Assembly (NCBI GenBank): GCA_963922495.1
Contig: CAWUIH010000028.1
Location: 1-19,730, forward strand
Length of the DNA: 19,730 nucleotides
From: CAWUIH01 sp963922495
Lineage (GTDB): Bacteria > Pseudomonadota > Gammaproteobacteria > Coxiellales > Coxiellaceae
Direction: 5' to 3'
Below are positions 1-7,463 of this stretch, piece by piece. The first letter of the stretch is position 1. Each line of letters opens with the position of its first letter. The translations under genes and the position numbers were made by a program. The notes under the pieces are model-generated. The model saw only the letters and a program-made list of their open reading frames with translations. It searched no databases and was not told the DNA's origin.

Positions 1-372
1 TTGTGAAACTTTATAAGTGGTATCTTGTGAATCACCGCCACCGTTGTACATGAAATAGCCGATATTGTGTGCTTTGAACACCTCAATCAAACGTTCATAT
101 TGTTCTCGGTGTTGTTTCAAGTCTTTCAGCTTATAACGACAAGAACCGAATGCACTAGCTGGGGTATGTTTCAAGGCTGCGATTGTAGTATCTGATTCCA
201 GGCTGGTATCGATTAGTTCTTCGTTTAATGCGCCTAAAATGCCATTTTTACCGGCAAGTACCTTCCCAACTTCGGGGCAATTACGTGCTGCTTCAATAAC
301 TCCACAGGCTGTAGCGTTGATGACAGCGGTTGCGCCTCCCGATTGCGCATAAAAGATATTCTTTTTGGTCAT
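1..372 (-). CDS. pfp: 6-phosphofructokinase, probably PPi-dependent (partial, N-terminal 124 residues)
   Basis: The frame is open from an ATG at 372 to the left edge, so only the first 124 residues are present. It would phosphorylate fructose 6-phosphate in glycolysis, in the cytoplasm. The N-terminus reads MTKKNIFYAQSGGATAVINA, the nucleotide/PPi-binding Gly-Gly start of the phosphofructokinase family, and residues 109-118 (YNGGGDSQDT) match the second phosphate-binding loop. The Asp-Ser after the glycines, where ATP-type enzymes usually carry Gly-Ser, and the long N-terminal match to methanotroph/Legionella-type enzymes suggest pyrophosphate rather than ATP as donor; that is family inference. 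An AAGG lies about 11 nt before the ATG. The gene is divergent from the thioesterase gene at 509. The C-terminal half lies outside the window. Confidence 0.85.
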   Translation of the reverse strand, partial: MTKKNIFYAQSGGATAVINATACGVIEAARNCPEVGKVLAGKNGILGALNEELIDTSLESDTTIAALKHTPASAFGSCRYKLKDLKQHREQYERLIEVFKAHNIGYFMYNGGGDSQDTTYKVSQ

Positions 373-463
373 GATGTTAGTGCCTTAAATTGAGACCGTG
401 AATTTATGCCATGTTATTGAGCGTATGTCAAAATGGGCTTTTTTTATAGTTTCATTTTTGTGG

Positions 464-469
464 TACAAT
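464..469 (+). promoter_or_regulatory. Candidate -10 box upstream of the thioesterase gene
   Basis: TACAAT at 464-469 matches a sigma-70 -10 element and lies 39 nt before the ATG at 509. The expected -35 position is a T-rich stretch with no convincing hexamer, so this is a weak call. Confidence 0.35.
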
Positions 470-508
470 GCAAGTTAATCGCTTTTTTATGAATCAAGTG
501 AAACAATT

Positions 509-1018
509 ATGCCCTCTCTTAAACCAAAACCTGTCGCAGAGTCAGCAATTCATGACCAGACCTACAAAGTCTTTCCTAATGACTTGAATTCTAACGACAC
601 CGTATTTGGTGGGTTAGTGATGTCTATTCTCGACCGGGTGGCTTTGGTGGTGGCAGAACGCCATAGTGGGGCAACTTGTGTAACTGCGGCGGTCGATGCG
701 ATGCACTTTCTAGGTCCAGCCAAGCGAGGAGATATTTTACTGTTTCGCGCCTCAGTGAATCGTGCCTGGCGAACCTCGATGGAAATAGGTATCAAGGTTC
801 TGGCTGAGCATTACCGAACTCGAGAATTGACACATATTATTTCTGCATACTTTACTTTCGTTGCAGTTGATCAAGATCGAAAGCCTATTGCTGTTCCGCA
901 AGTGATTGCTGAGACTGCAATCGAAAAGCGTCGCTATGACGAAGCAGACATACGCCGTGAAAGGCGTAAGATTGACGCCCAAGAACGGCAAAAGCGTCGT
1001 GAGGCAATGTCAGAATAG
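509..1018 (+). CDS. Acyl-CoA thioesterase, hotdog fold (YciA/BACH-like)
   Basis: A 169-residue protein likely to hydrolyse acyl-CoA thioesters in the cytoplasm. Residues 24-45 carry the family signature: N27, then VFGG (32-35), then the catalytic-type Asp D42 in the following helix, matching the N...G..GG...D pattern of YciA and acyl-CoA thioester hydrolases. The length fits a single hotdog domain. The last roughly 30 residues are very charged (Arg, Lys, Glu) and probably form an exposed helix, as in other family members. The chain length of its substrate cannot be read from sequence. The ATG at 509 lacks a strong Shine-Dalgarno sequence. The gene stands alone: pfp diverges on the left and tRNA-Pro follows on the right. 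Confidence 0.85.
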   Translation: MPSLKPKPVAESAIHDQTYKVFPNDLNSNDTVFGGLVMSILDRVALVVAERHSGATCVTAAVDAMHFLGPAKRGDILLFRASVNRAWRTSMEIGIKVLAEHYRTRELTHIISAYFTFVAVDQDRKPIAVPQVIAETAIEKRRYDEADIRRERRKIDAQERQKRREAMSE

Positions 1019-1116
1019 ATTCTTGTTGCTTTAACGCAATAGCTTACGTGCGATAGTCTAGTAATAATGCTGGTTGATTAATTACTGACTTAACACTTGC
1101 TATCTCAGTGACAAAA

Positions 1117-1145
1117 TTGATTTTGTACGTTGCAGTCGCTAAAAT
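1117..1145 (+). promoter_or_regulatory. Sigma-70 promoter for tRNA-Pro
   Basis: TTGATT (1117-1122) and TAAAAT (1140-1145) are separated by exactly 17 bp. They place a start near 1152, about 10 nt before the tRNA 5' end. The -35 box lies inside a perfect inverted repeat, ACAAAA-TTGA-TTTTGT (1111-1126). Confidence 0.6.
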
Positions 1146-1159
1146 CGAACACTTTATTC

Positions 1160-1235
<76 letters not shown>

Positions 1236-1542
1236 TTCATTAGTATCACGCTGCTTTGTGTGTTTTTTAAGTTTTCGCAATGAACTACCGCGGAGTAAGT
1301 TGAGAGGCGGGAAGTTCCAGACGTATTTGGACGCTGGATCTTATGACTTTACCTACTCAAAATCGTCAAAGTTAGATTTTCTCTCATCTACCACTTAATT
1401 GGATGGGGGTTACAATTGGAAAGAAGGGCATTGTAATAATTCTAGCAACCGTTTTAAGTTTTTTCTTGAAAAATATTTTTATGCTTGATTCTTCTGACAA
1501 TAGTGCTAAATTATCTTAAAGTATCTTTATCGGTAGTAGTTG
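1236..1542. other. Non-coding gap between tRNA-Pro and the Trm112-like gene
   Basis: No credible gene is visible in 307 bp. The ORF running through the tRNA (1108-1398) is the kind of spurious peptide that tRNA genes produce. Two structures can be seen: a hairpin at 1316-1338 (TCCAG/CTGGA with CGT/ACG and a bulged A, loop ATTTGG), and an inverted repeat TTACAAT (1410-1416) / ATTGTAA (1430-1436) with a 13-nt spacer. The last 80 bases are AT-rich and hold the promoter candidate for the next operon. Confidence 0.5.
1485..1512 (+). promoter_or_regulatory. Candidate promoter for the trm112-like/kdsB pair
   Basis: TTGATT (1485-1490) and TAAATT (1507-1512) are spaced by 16 bp, in an AT-rich stretch that ends 30 nt before the ATG at 1543. 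Confidence 0.4.
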
Positions 1543-1719
1543 ATGCATAAGCAGTTGTTACAAGTCCTTGCATGCCCACTTTGTAAAGGTAAATTAGTTT
1601 ACAGCAAATCTCAGGAAGAGTTAATTTGTCGGTTTGATAAATTAGCTTACCCCATAGTTAAAAAAATACCAGTTATGTTGGTTGACAAAGCACGTGCTTT
1701 GACTGAGGAAGAAGTGTAA
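1543..1719 (+). CDS. Trm112-like zinc-ribbon protein (YcaR family), 58 aa
   Basis: A small gene translating to 58 residues starting MHKQLLQVLACPLCKGKL. The CPLCKGKL knuckle at residues 11-18 and the later IPVML motif (42-46) are typical of the bacterial Trm112/YcaR (UPF0434) family. A single further Cys (C29) follows, so the zinc site looks incomplete, as is common in this family. Its TAA shares one base with the ATG of kdsB (TAATG), so the two are translationally coupled. The same neighbour relation (ycaR-kdsB) exists in enterobacteria, but lpxK does not precede it here. The molecular role of the bacterial family is not well defined; archaeal and eukaryotic Trm112 activate methyltransferases. 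Confidence 0.85.
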   Translation: MHKQLLQVLACPLCKGKLVYSKSQEELICRFDKLAYPIVKKIPVMLVDKARALTEEEV

Positions 1720-2477
1720 TGGTAGATTTCCGCGTTATAATACCGGTGAGATATGATTCTCACGATTTTGCGGGAAAAGCATTGGCTAATATTAATGGCA
1801 AGCCAATGCTGCAATACGTTTACGAAAATGCTAAAGCAAGTGGTGCTGAAGACGTTTGTATCGCCACAGACGATAATCGTATTGCTCAAGTAGCCAGTGA
1901 TTTTGGTGCCTATGTTTATATTACCGCTAATGATCATCGGTCAGGTACTGAAAGATTGGCGGAAACAGTGGTTGCATTGGGGTTAGAGGCAGATGAAATC
2001 GTAGTGTGTTTGCAAGCCGATCAGCCGTTACTGCCTCCTAAAATTATTAGACGCCTTGCAGAAAACCTGGATGCGCATCAAAATGTTAGAGTGGCTTCTG
2101 TCTGCGTTCCGATAGAAAATTCAGAAGAATTATTTAGTCCCGGCATTACTAAGGTGGTATTGAATCACCGTAATCATGCGCTGTACTTCAGTCGCGCGCC
2201 CATACCTTGGCAACGTCATGAATTTGAGAAAGAGCAAATTGCAGAATTGAACGGCAGTCATTATCGTCATATCGGAATTTATGCATATCGTGTCGGCTTT
2301 TTAGATGATTATATGTCTTGGGAACCTTGTAAGGCAGAGTGTACTGAGTCACTTGAGCAGCTGCGGATACTTTGGTATGGGGCGCGAATGCACATGTTGA
2401 TCAGTGATATTGATTGCCCTTTGGGGGTTGAAACACAAGGTGATCTGGAACGAGTGCGCAGTCAAATGCTTGCCTAG
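1719..2477 (+). CDS. kdsB: 3-deoxy-manno-octulosonate cytidylyltransferase (CMP-KDO synthetase), divergent
   Basis: 252 residues, about the family length. It should activate KDO with CTP for lipopolysaccharide core synthesis in the cytoplasm. Family features retained include FRVIIPVRY at the N-terminus, NGKPM (26-30), ATDD (49-52), the DH.SGTERLAE block (72-82), ALYFSRAPIPW, HIGIYAYR and LEQLR.LWYG. Several normally invariant positions differ. The usual S-T-R-L-P-G-K loop is S-H-D-F-A-G-K (14-20), so the CTP-binding Arg is lost. GDEP is ADQP (100-103), and the C-terminal VDTPEDL is VETQGDL (237-243). It may have altered activity or substrate, for example a modified KDO, or may be simply diverged. 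It overlaps the Trm112-like stop codon by 1 nt and converges with argR 34 bp downstream. Confidence 0.85.
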   Translation: MVDFRVIIPVRYDSHDFAGKALANINGKPMLQYVYENAKASGAEDVCIATDDNRIAQVASDFGAYVYITANDHRSGTERLAETVVALGLEADEIVVCLQADQPLLPPKIIRRLAENLDAHQNVRVASVCVPIENSEELFSPGITKVVLNHRNHALYFSRAPIPWQRHEFEKEQIAELNGSHYRHIGIYAYRVGFLDDYMSWEPCKAECTESLEQLRILWYGARMHMLISDIDCPLGVETQGDLERVRSQMLA

Positions 2478-2511
2478 ATTTCATTGAATCTTTTATACAT
2501 TATCGCATAAT

Positions 2512-2973
2512 TTATGAATAGAACAATAATTTTTTGATCTCCCTTAAACATTCTTCGATTTGGCTCACGGAATAAGGTGTTACAAAAATAGTATCATCCC
2601 CTGCAATAGTGCCCATGATATATGATGTTTTCTTGGGTTGATCTAATAGGCGTGCGATGAGTGAGGCAGAGCCTGGGCTAGTATATACAACAATTAAGTA
2701 TTCGTTGCAGCAAATATCGACAATTAATTCTGAGAGCGGTGTGGCTGTCGTCGCTGGTGGGGTTGGTTCCTTGTTGATGGCATAGATGACGTTTCCTTGA
2801 GAACCTTTTATTTTGGTGACGTTGAGCTTTACCAGCAGCCGTGACACTTTTGACTGATTAATGCGATAGCCACAATTTGCTAAGTGATGCACCAATTCTT
2901 GCTGGGTACAGATTTCTTCATGAGCTATGAGTTGACGAATTTTTTCCATCAATTCAGAGTCTTGCTGATTCAT
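2512..2973 (-). CDS. argR: Arginine repressor
   Basis: The start is the ATG at 2973, giving 153 residues, because a strong AAGGAG lies 6 nt upstream; an in-frame ATG at 3033 would add 20 residues with no ribosome site and would run through the operator region. The N-terminal half is the winged helix-turn-helix (TQQELVHHLANCGY, then INQSKVSRLL, about residues 23-47). The C-terminal half has the arginine-binding/hexamerisation motif GTIAGDDTIFVTP, with the Asp-Asp pair that contacts arginine. The length agrees with E. coli ArgR (156). It binds ARG boxes when arginine is bound. It is divergent from an amino-acid importer, which is probably its target, and likely autoregulated through the boxes at 2986-3054. 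Confidence 0.95.
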   Translation of the reverse strand: MNQQDSELMEKIRQLIAHEEICTQQELVHHLANCGYRINQSKVSRLLVKLNVTKIKGSQGNVIYAINKEPTPPATTATPLSELIVDICCNEYLIVVYTSPGSASLIARLLDQPKKTSYIMGTIAGDDTIFVTPYSVSQIEECLREIKKLLFYS

Positions 2974-2985
2974 AAAGTCTCCTTG

Positions 2986-3054
2986 ATTGATTGAATATTC
3001 AAATATATTGCCAGCTATTGCATATTTAGTCAAAATAATGTTTAAATATGAAAA
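2986..3054. promoter_or_regulatory. Putative ArgR operators (ARG boxes) between argR and the importer
   Basis: Against the ARG-box core TGAAT-4 nt-ATTCA, three 18-bp sites can be read: 2986-3003 (TGATT-GAAT-ATTCA, 9/10), 3017-3034 (TGCAT-ATTT-AGTCA, 8/10) and 3037-3054 (TGTTT-AAAT-ATGAA, 6/10). The second and third are 2 bp apart, the tandem spacing usual for ArgR. Weak divergent promoters overlap them: plus strand TTGCCA (3008-3013)/CAAAAT (3031-3036), 17 bp apart, and minus strand TTGACT (3033-3028)/CAATAT (3010-3005), 17 bp apart. The sites therefore sit where bound ArgR would block both genes. Consensus matching was done by eye. Confidence 0.5.
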
Positions 3055-3071
3055 TCGTGTGAAAAGCAGTA

Positions 3072-3773
3072 ATGGCTATGAAAAAACTTGACTTAAAAAA
3101 TCTGTGTCATTCCTATCAAGGCCAACCTACGCTCGATAGTATCTCTATGCAACTCAAAGCAGGAGAGATAGTGACACTACTGGGTGAAAGTGGGGCTGGC
3201 AAAAGTACCTTATTAAGATGTTTGAACCTTCTTGAAATGCCACATCAAGGTATTTATCGAATAGGAGATCTCACGTTTGACTTATCGCAATCGAAAAATA
3301 TTACCAAAAGAAACCTGCAACAGCTGCGTCAAACAGTGGGTATGGTGTTTCAACAATATTTTTTATGGTCACATAAAACCGTGCTAGACAATTTGATCGA
3401 AGCGCCGATGCGAGTTTTAAAACAATCGTGTCAACATGCAACACGGCAGGCTTTGGAGCTATTGGACTTCGTGTGCTTAAAACATAAGGCGAATGCTTTC
3501 CCGGCACAACTATCCGGAGGCCAAAGTCAACGAGTTGCCATCATGCGAACACTGATGATGAGCCCCGAAGTAATTTTATTTGATGAGCCGACGGCTGCTT
3601 TAGATCCTGAACAAGTCTCCCGACTTGCTAATCTGGTTAAAGAGCTCGCTGATAAAGGCAAAGCCATTCTTATCGCAACACATGATATGCAGTTTGCAGC
3701 ACAAGTCAGCCACCAGTCTATTTATCTTCAGAACGGGAAAATTATTGAAAATGAAAATCGAGAAGCCGCATGA
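3072..3773 (+). CDS. artP: Arginine-type amino-acid ABC transporter, ATP-binding protein
   Basis: A 233-residue ABC ATPase that powers uptake on the cytoplasmic face of the inner membrane. Walker A is GESGAGKST (38-46), the Q-loop lies around FQQ (93-95), the signature is LSGGQ (147-151, followed by SQR instead of the usual QQR), Walker B is VILFDE (167-172), the D-loop ALD is at 176-178 and the switch His is H204 (THD). The length and the pattern place it in the polar-amino-acid (ArtP/GlnQ/HisP) family. Arginine specificity is inferred from the divergent argR and the operator-like sites, not from the protein. The ATG at 3072 is followed by another at 3078; neither has a strong ribosome site. 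Its TGA overlaps the next ATG by 4 nt. Confidence 0.9.
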   Translation: MAMKKLDLKNLCHSYQGQPTLDSISMQLKAGEIVTLLGESGAGKSTLLRCLNLLEMPHQGIYRIGDLTFDLSQSKNITKRNLQQLRQTVGMVFQQYFLWSHKTVLDNLIEAPMRVLKQSCQHATRQALELLDFVCLKHKANAFPAQLSGGQSQRVAIMRTLMMSPEVILFDEPTAALDPEQVSRLANLVKELADKGKAILIATHDMQFAAQVSHQSIYLQNGKIIENENREAA

Positions 3774-4522
3774 GAAAAATGATTAAAAGTGTTTTAGTTC
3801 TTATACTATTATGCCCGTTTTTAAGTTTCGCGTCACAAAAGCTAATTTTTGCGACAGAGGCAACGTATCCTCCCTATGTCTATATGACATCGGTTGGAAA
3901 AATAGATGGTTTTGGAGCGGCCATCGTTCGCTCGGTATGTCGCACGATGAAAGCCAGTTGCGTTATTGTCAATCGTCCATTTGAAAGTTTAATTCCAGGA
4001 TTACAGCTTGGTAAGTTTAGTGGAATATTCGGTGGATTATCAATAACTAAAGCAAGAGAGCAGCAGGTCAGTTTTACCCAACCGTATTATGTGAATGCCG
4101 CCGCAATGGTTGCAGCTAAAAGTTCACATCTCGGTTTATCGCCTCAATTACTCGCAGGTAAGACAATCGGTGTCCAAAGTGGTAATACGTTTGCTGCTTA
4201 CATAAAAAGTAAATACGGTTCAAAAGTCACAATCAGCTACTATCCGAGTATTCAAGACGCGTTATTAGATTTACAAAGTGGTCGAATTAATGCCGTGATG
4301 GGAGATCAACCTACCTTGCAAGCATGGCTCAATAAAGCCACTAACCAAGACTTTGCGATTATTGGTAAGCCCATCGTTAATTCCAACTATTTTGGGATTG
4401 GAAATGGTATCGCTGTGAAAAAGGGAAATGCCGCATTGTTAAAAAGACTAAATAGAGCCATAACAAAATTGAAATCAAGCGGTGAGTACCAGAAGATTTT
4501 GAGAACCTATTTTGGAAGCTGA
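3770..4522 (+). CDS. artJ: Periplasmic amino-acid (arginine-type) binding protein
   Basis: A 250-residue substrate-binding protein. Residues 1-21 form a signal peptide: a basic start (MRKMIK), a hydrophobic core, and a likely cleavage after SFA21. The mature part starts with KLIFATEATYPPYVY, the usual first strand and ligand-binding loop of the family 3 solute-binding proteins. It continues with IDGFGAAIVR, the ligand-contact loop GLSITKAREQQVSFTQPYY and the hinge motif GKTIGVQSGNTF. It captures the amino acid in the periplasm and delivers it to the two permeases encoded just downstream. Coupling is tight: a 4-nt overlap with artP and a 1-nt overlap (TGATG) with the first permease. Specificity for arginine is inferred from context with argR. 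Confidence 0.88.
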   Translation: MRKMIKSVLVLILLCPFLSFASQKLIFATEATYPPYVYMTSVGKIDGFGAAIVRSVCRTMKASCVIVNRPFESLIPGLQLGKFSGIFGGLSITKAREQQVSFTQPYYVNAAAMVAAKSSHLGLSPQLLAGKTIGVQSGNTFAAYIKSKYGSKVTISYYPSIQDALLDLQSGRINAVMGDQPTLQAWLNKATNQDFAIIGKPIVNSNYFGIGNGIAVKKGNAALLKRLNRAITKLKSSGEYQKILRTYFGS

Positions 4523-5193
4523 TGATGTATTTAGGAGGATATGTAACACAATTGTTTCATGGTGCTACAATTACTTTGAGCGTTTCGATTGTTTCATGTG
4601 TTTTAGGATTATTCCTTGGGATTTTATTGACGTTTATAAATTTTTTAAAGTGGCGAGGGGTTAATTATATTGTAAACTTTTTGACAGCATTAACTCGCAC
4701 TGTGCCCGAATTATTAGTGTTATTTATGTTTTATTTCGGCGTTTCAGCACTACTCAGTGATATATTCCATCGCCCATTACAGATAAATGCTTTTGTAGCT
4801 GGTATATTGACATTAGGAATTATTTTTGCAGCTTATTCACAACAAACGTTTAATGGCGCATTCAAAGTGATTGGTAGAGGGCAAGTACAGTCAGCTTTGG
4901 CCTTAGGAATGTCACCATCAATGGTTTTTTTTCGGGTTCTGCTACCACAGGTTTGGCAACATGCATTACCTGGACTAGGAAACTTATGGTTAGTAATTTT
5001 AAAAGATAGCGCTATTGTTTCATTGATTGGCCTTGGTGATTTAATGAATGTGTCACAATTAGCGGCAGTCACAACACACCAGCCGTTTAAGTATTATCTG
5101 ATTGCGGCCGTCGTTTTTTTATTGTTGACGTCACTGTCGCAAATTCTCATCAGTCGGATGAAAACTTATAACGAGCGTGCTTTAAAGTCATGA
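4522..5193 (+). CDS. artQ: Amino-acid ABC transporter permease (ArtQ-like)
   Basis: A 223-residue inner-membrane permease with about five hydrophobic segments. It carries the HisM/GlnP-family features: TRTVPELLVLFMFYFG near residues 59-74, and the cytoplasmic EAA-type loop (roughly GRGQVQSALALGMS...VLLPQ), which docks on the ATPase. A second ATG at codon 2 is an equally possible start. The stop overlaps the next permease ATG by 4 nt (ATGA). It pairs with the protein encoded next to form the heterodimeric channel. The Q/M naming follows the E. coli art operon and is by order and likeness only. Confidence 0.85.
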   Translation: MMYLGGYVTQLFHGATITLSVSIVSCVLGLFLGILLTFINFLKWRGVNYIVNFLTALTRTVPELLVLFMFYFGVSALLSDIFHRPLQINAFVAGILTLGIIFAAYSQQTFNGAFKVIGRGQVQSALALGMSPSMVFFRVLLPQVWQHALPGLGNLWLVILKDSAIVSLIGLGDLMNVSQLAAVTTHQPFKYYLIAAVVFLLLTSLSQILISRMKTYNERALKS

Positions 5194-5861
5194 TAGTCGC
5201 TTTCTCCTATTTGCCACAATTATTGCGTGGTTTGGTTATTACTATCGAACTGTTGCTGCTTTCTCTGTTCATAGGGATGTTGTTGTCTTTGCTGCTGACT
5301 TTCTTAGTGGAGACTAAAGTATTTATTATTAAATGGCTTGCAAAGTCATTTATTTACATTGTGCGTGGTACCCCACTGTTAGTGCAGTTTTTTATTGTAT
5401 ATTACGGTAGCGGCGAATTTTCATGGATAAGAGAGAGTTTTTTGTGGTTTATTTTAAAAAATCCCTTTGGTTGTGCTGCCGTTACGTTAGCTATAAATAC
5501 CTCTGCCTATACCAGTGTAATTTTCCAAGGGGCGATTGCTTCAATTCCTCAAGGTGAAAAGGAGGCAGTGCTAGCACTGGGATTCTCAAAACTCAAAATG
5601 TATTATCATATATTAGTTCCAAAAGCATTGCGTTCAGTGCTTCCCGCGTACAGTAATGAAGTTATCATGATTTCAAAAGGAACTTCGTTGTCAAGTACTA
5701 TCGCGCTAATGGATTTGATGGGAGTAACAAAACAATTAATTGGTATCACCTATGATACAATTCCACTGTTACTTATTTCAGGGGGGTTGTATGTTTTTTT
5801 AAATGGTATCATTCTAATTATTTTTAACACATTAATAAAAAAATATACTTATTGCGTTTAG
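5190..5861 (+). CDS. artM: Amino-acid ABC transporter permease (ArtM-like)
   Basis: A 223-residue second permease, the same length as its neighbour. It shows FIYIVRGTPLLVQFFIVYYG (the usual RGTPLLVQ motif of polar amino-acid permeases) and the EAA loop GAIASIPQGEKEAVLALGFS...LVPKALR, followed by SNEVIMISKGTSL. The hydrophobic segments fit five transmembrane helices. The start overlaps artQ by 4 nt. It ends with a short basic tail (KKYTYCV). The next gene begins 21 nt further on and could be in the same transcript. Confidence 0.87.
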   Translation: MIVAFSYLPQLLRGLVITIELLLLSLFIGMLLSLLLTFLVETKVFIIKWLAKSFIYIVRGTPLLVQFFIVYYGSGEFSWIRESFLWFILKNPFGCAAVTLAINTSAYTSVIFQGAIASIPQGEKEAVLALGFSKLKMYYHILVPKALRSVLPAYSNEVIMISKGTSLSSTIALMDLMGVTKQLIGITYDTIPLLLISGGLYVFLNGIILIIFNTLIKKYTYCV

Positions 5862-5882
5862 TTTTATATGTAGGAGATCAAC

Positions 5883-7463
5883 ATGCCAGACAATAAAGTA
5901 GATAAAAAAGATATAAATTATTCTGAGGTTGGTGATGATTCTTCAAAATTTTCTCAAGAGATTGGAAAAAAATTAAACGATTATTTAAATCAAAATCACC
6001 CAGATTATGCTTTTAGAAATTCAGAAATATTCAGTTTGTTTTTTATCGTAATGGTGAGTGCTACGAGTGCGGTACTTTATTACGATACCAATATGGTTGC
6101 TGCGGATTTATTTAAAAATAAATTACGTGATAAAGCTGGGTTTGTGATTTTTAAATCATTGGTTGTTTTAGGGGGGGTCTTTACTAATTGGGCTTTTAAT
6201 TGCGCATCTTATCTCGATATCTATAATAGCTATCATCGAGGAGAGTTTTCTGGAAAAAAAATCCTGTGGATTTTTGCGACAATCATTGGATTTTTTGCTA
6301 CGCTTCCAGTTTGGTATTTGGGCTACATAGCGGCAGAGAATCTAACGCAACAAATTATCGTAACGGTCAGCGCCATCTTGAATTCACCTATTTATGTTGT
6401 TGGTAGCCGTAGATTAATTGATAGTAGTGTCGATGCTTCAAAGAAATTTGTAAAAAGGTTCTACTTATCAAGAGAGCAATTTGAAAACGATAAAAAAACT
6501 ATTACAGAAGAGCAGCACTTAGTCGTGCACTTAAAAAATCAGGTCGTGAAGTTTTCAGCACTATCATCTACTGATCGGACTACAAATTATAATGAAATAA
6601 TAAGATCTGATGCTTCTGAAAAGACGGAGATATTTAATAACTTTTTAAATGCTAATTTTGACATTTGTCCAAAAGAAATCTCTTTTTATGCTCAGAGTGC
6701 TGCTACGTTTTTTTGGTTAATGATTTCTGTGGCAGGTATGTTTCAAAATTGGGGTTGGGCGGTAGAAACCTATATTGCCGCTGCAGCATATTCAAATCCT
6801 TATGCTGGATTTATTGCTGCTTTCATAAATCTCTTACCTAATATTGGTTTTACAATTTCCGGTATTAGCTTCTCCAAGCAGTTAATTCAAGATTCATTAG
6901 AAGGCTTGCCAACCATAGAAAGTATGGCTTACCCAAAATTATATAAAGGACTTTTTGGACTGATCGGCTTCTTAGCGCTATGGTCAGGATTTACTGGCTT
7001 TCAGGTTGGCTTTGAAAATTGGTTTTGGGGGGGTGATACTGCAAAAACCATGAGCGGAATTGGGCATCTCATCGGTGTTGCGCTGTTATTTAATACAATG
7101 GAGGCATTGAGCGTGGTCAATCTGATTGTGCAGAAAATTATTCTAAAGCACCGCTCAACGCCTTTATCAACGAAAAATGAATTGAAGATGATTCAATGTT
7201 TCTCTGAGATTGCTGATTCAATTGCTGCACAGAGTCCTGAACAATTTTCGCAGTTCTTAGGCGATTCAAAATATGGGAATACCTGTAGCGGGTTTTTGGA
7301 ACAAGAAGACTCTGATGCAAAAAATAATTCTGTTTCCGGAATTACAATGGGTACAAAAAATCTTGTATCTGCGATTACTAGTATTTGCCGATGGGGAAGA
7401 CGTGATGAGGTTTCGGATGAGCTGTTAGACGATCAATCAAAAACAAAACGGTGTTGTTGTTAA
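5883..7463 (+). CDS. Polytopic membrane protein of unknown function with a C-terminal Cys-Cys-Cys
   Basis: 526 residues that I do not recognise. The first ~46 residues are hydrophilic and charged. Hydrophobic segments, judged by eye, lie near 47-67, 86-106, 126-150, 155-173, 268-288, 296-329, 353-374 and 392-418. They form two groups of about four helices separated by a polar, Lys/Glu-rich stretch (175-262). Residues 420-526 are soluble, with acidic patches (EQEDSD at 473-478, DEVSDELLDD at 508-517), then a basic turn and the end KTKRCCC. A strong AGGAG lies 8 nt before the ATG. It starts 21 nt after artM, so it may be read from the importer promoter, yet nothing in it looks like an ABC subunit. 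It might be an ordinary inner-membrane protein, or a secreted host-membrane effector with a lipidation-like tail; the sequence does not decide. Confidence 0.7.
   Translation: MPDNKVDKKDINYSEVGDDSSKFSQEIGKKLNDYLNQNHPDYAFRNSEIFSLFFIVMVSATSAVLYYDTNMVAADLFKNKLRDKAGFVIFKSLVVLGGVFTNWAFNCASYLDIYNSYHRGEFSGKKILWIFATIIGFFATLPVWYLGYIAAENLTQQIIVTVSAILNSPIYVVGSRRLIDSSVDASKKFVKRFYLSREQFENDKKTITEEQHLVVHLKNQVVKFSALSSTDRTTNYNEIIRSDASEKTEIFNNFLNANFDICPKEISFYAQSAATFFWLMISVAGMFQNWGWAVETYIAAAAYSNPYAGFIAAFINLLPNIGFTISGISFSKQLIQDSLEGLPTIESMAYPKLYKGLFGLIGFLALWSGFTGFQVGFENWFWGGDTAKTMSGIGHLIGVALLFNTMEALSVVNLIVQKIILKHRSTPLSTKNELKMIQCFSEIADSIAAQSPEQFSQFLGDSKYGNTCSGFLEQEDSDAKNNSVSGITMGTKNLVSAITSICRWGRRDEVSDELLDDQSKTKRCCC

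Noticed and set aside
2991..3002. TTGAATATTCAA read as a perfect ARG box
   Set aside because: The two TGAAT/ATTCA arms abut without the 4-bp spacer of an ARG box; the better reading uses TGATT (2988-2992) as the left arm.
2974..3033. 20-residue N-terminal extension of ArgR from an ATG at 3033
   Set aside because: It runs through the operator/promoter region and lacks a ribosome site, while ATG 2973 has a strong AAGGAG.
3784..3832. Lipoprotein signal in the binding protein (Cys15 after LILL)
   Set aside because: The Cys lies inside the hydrophobic core without a lipobox; SFA/SQ at 21/22 is a better type I cleavage site.
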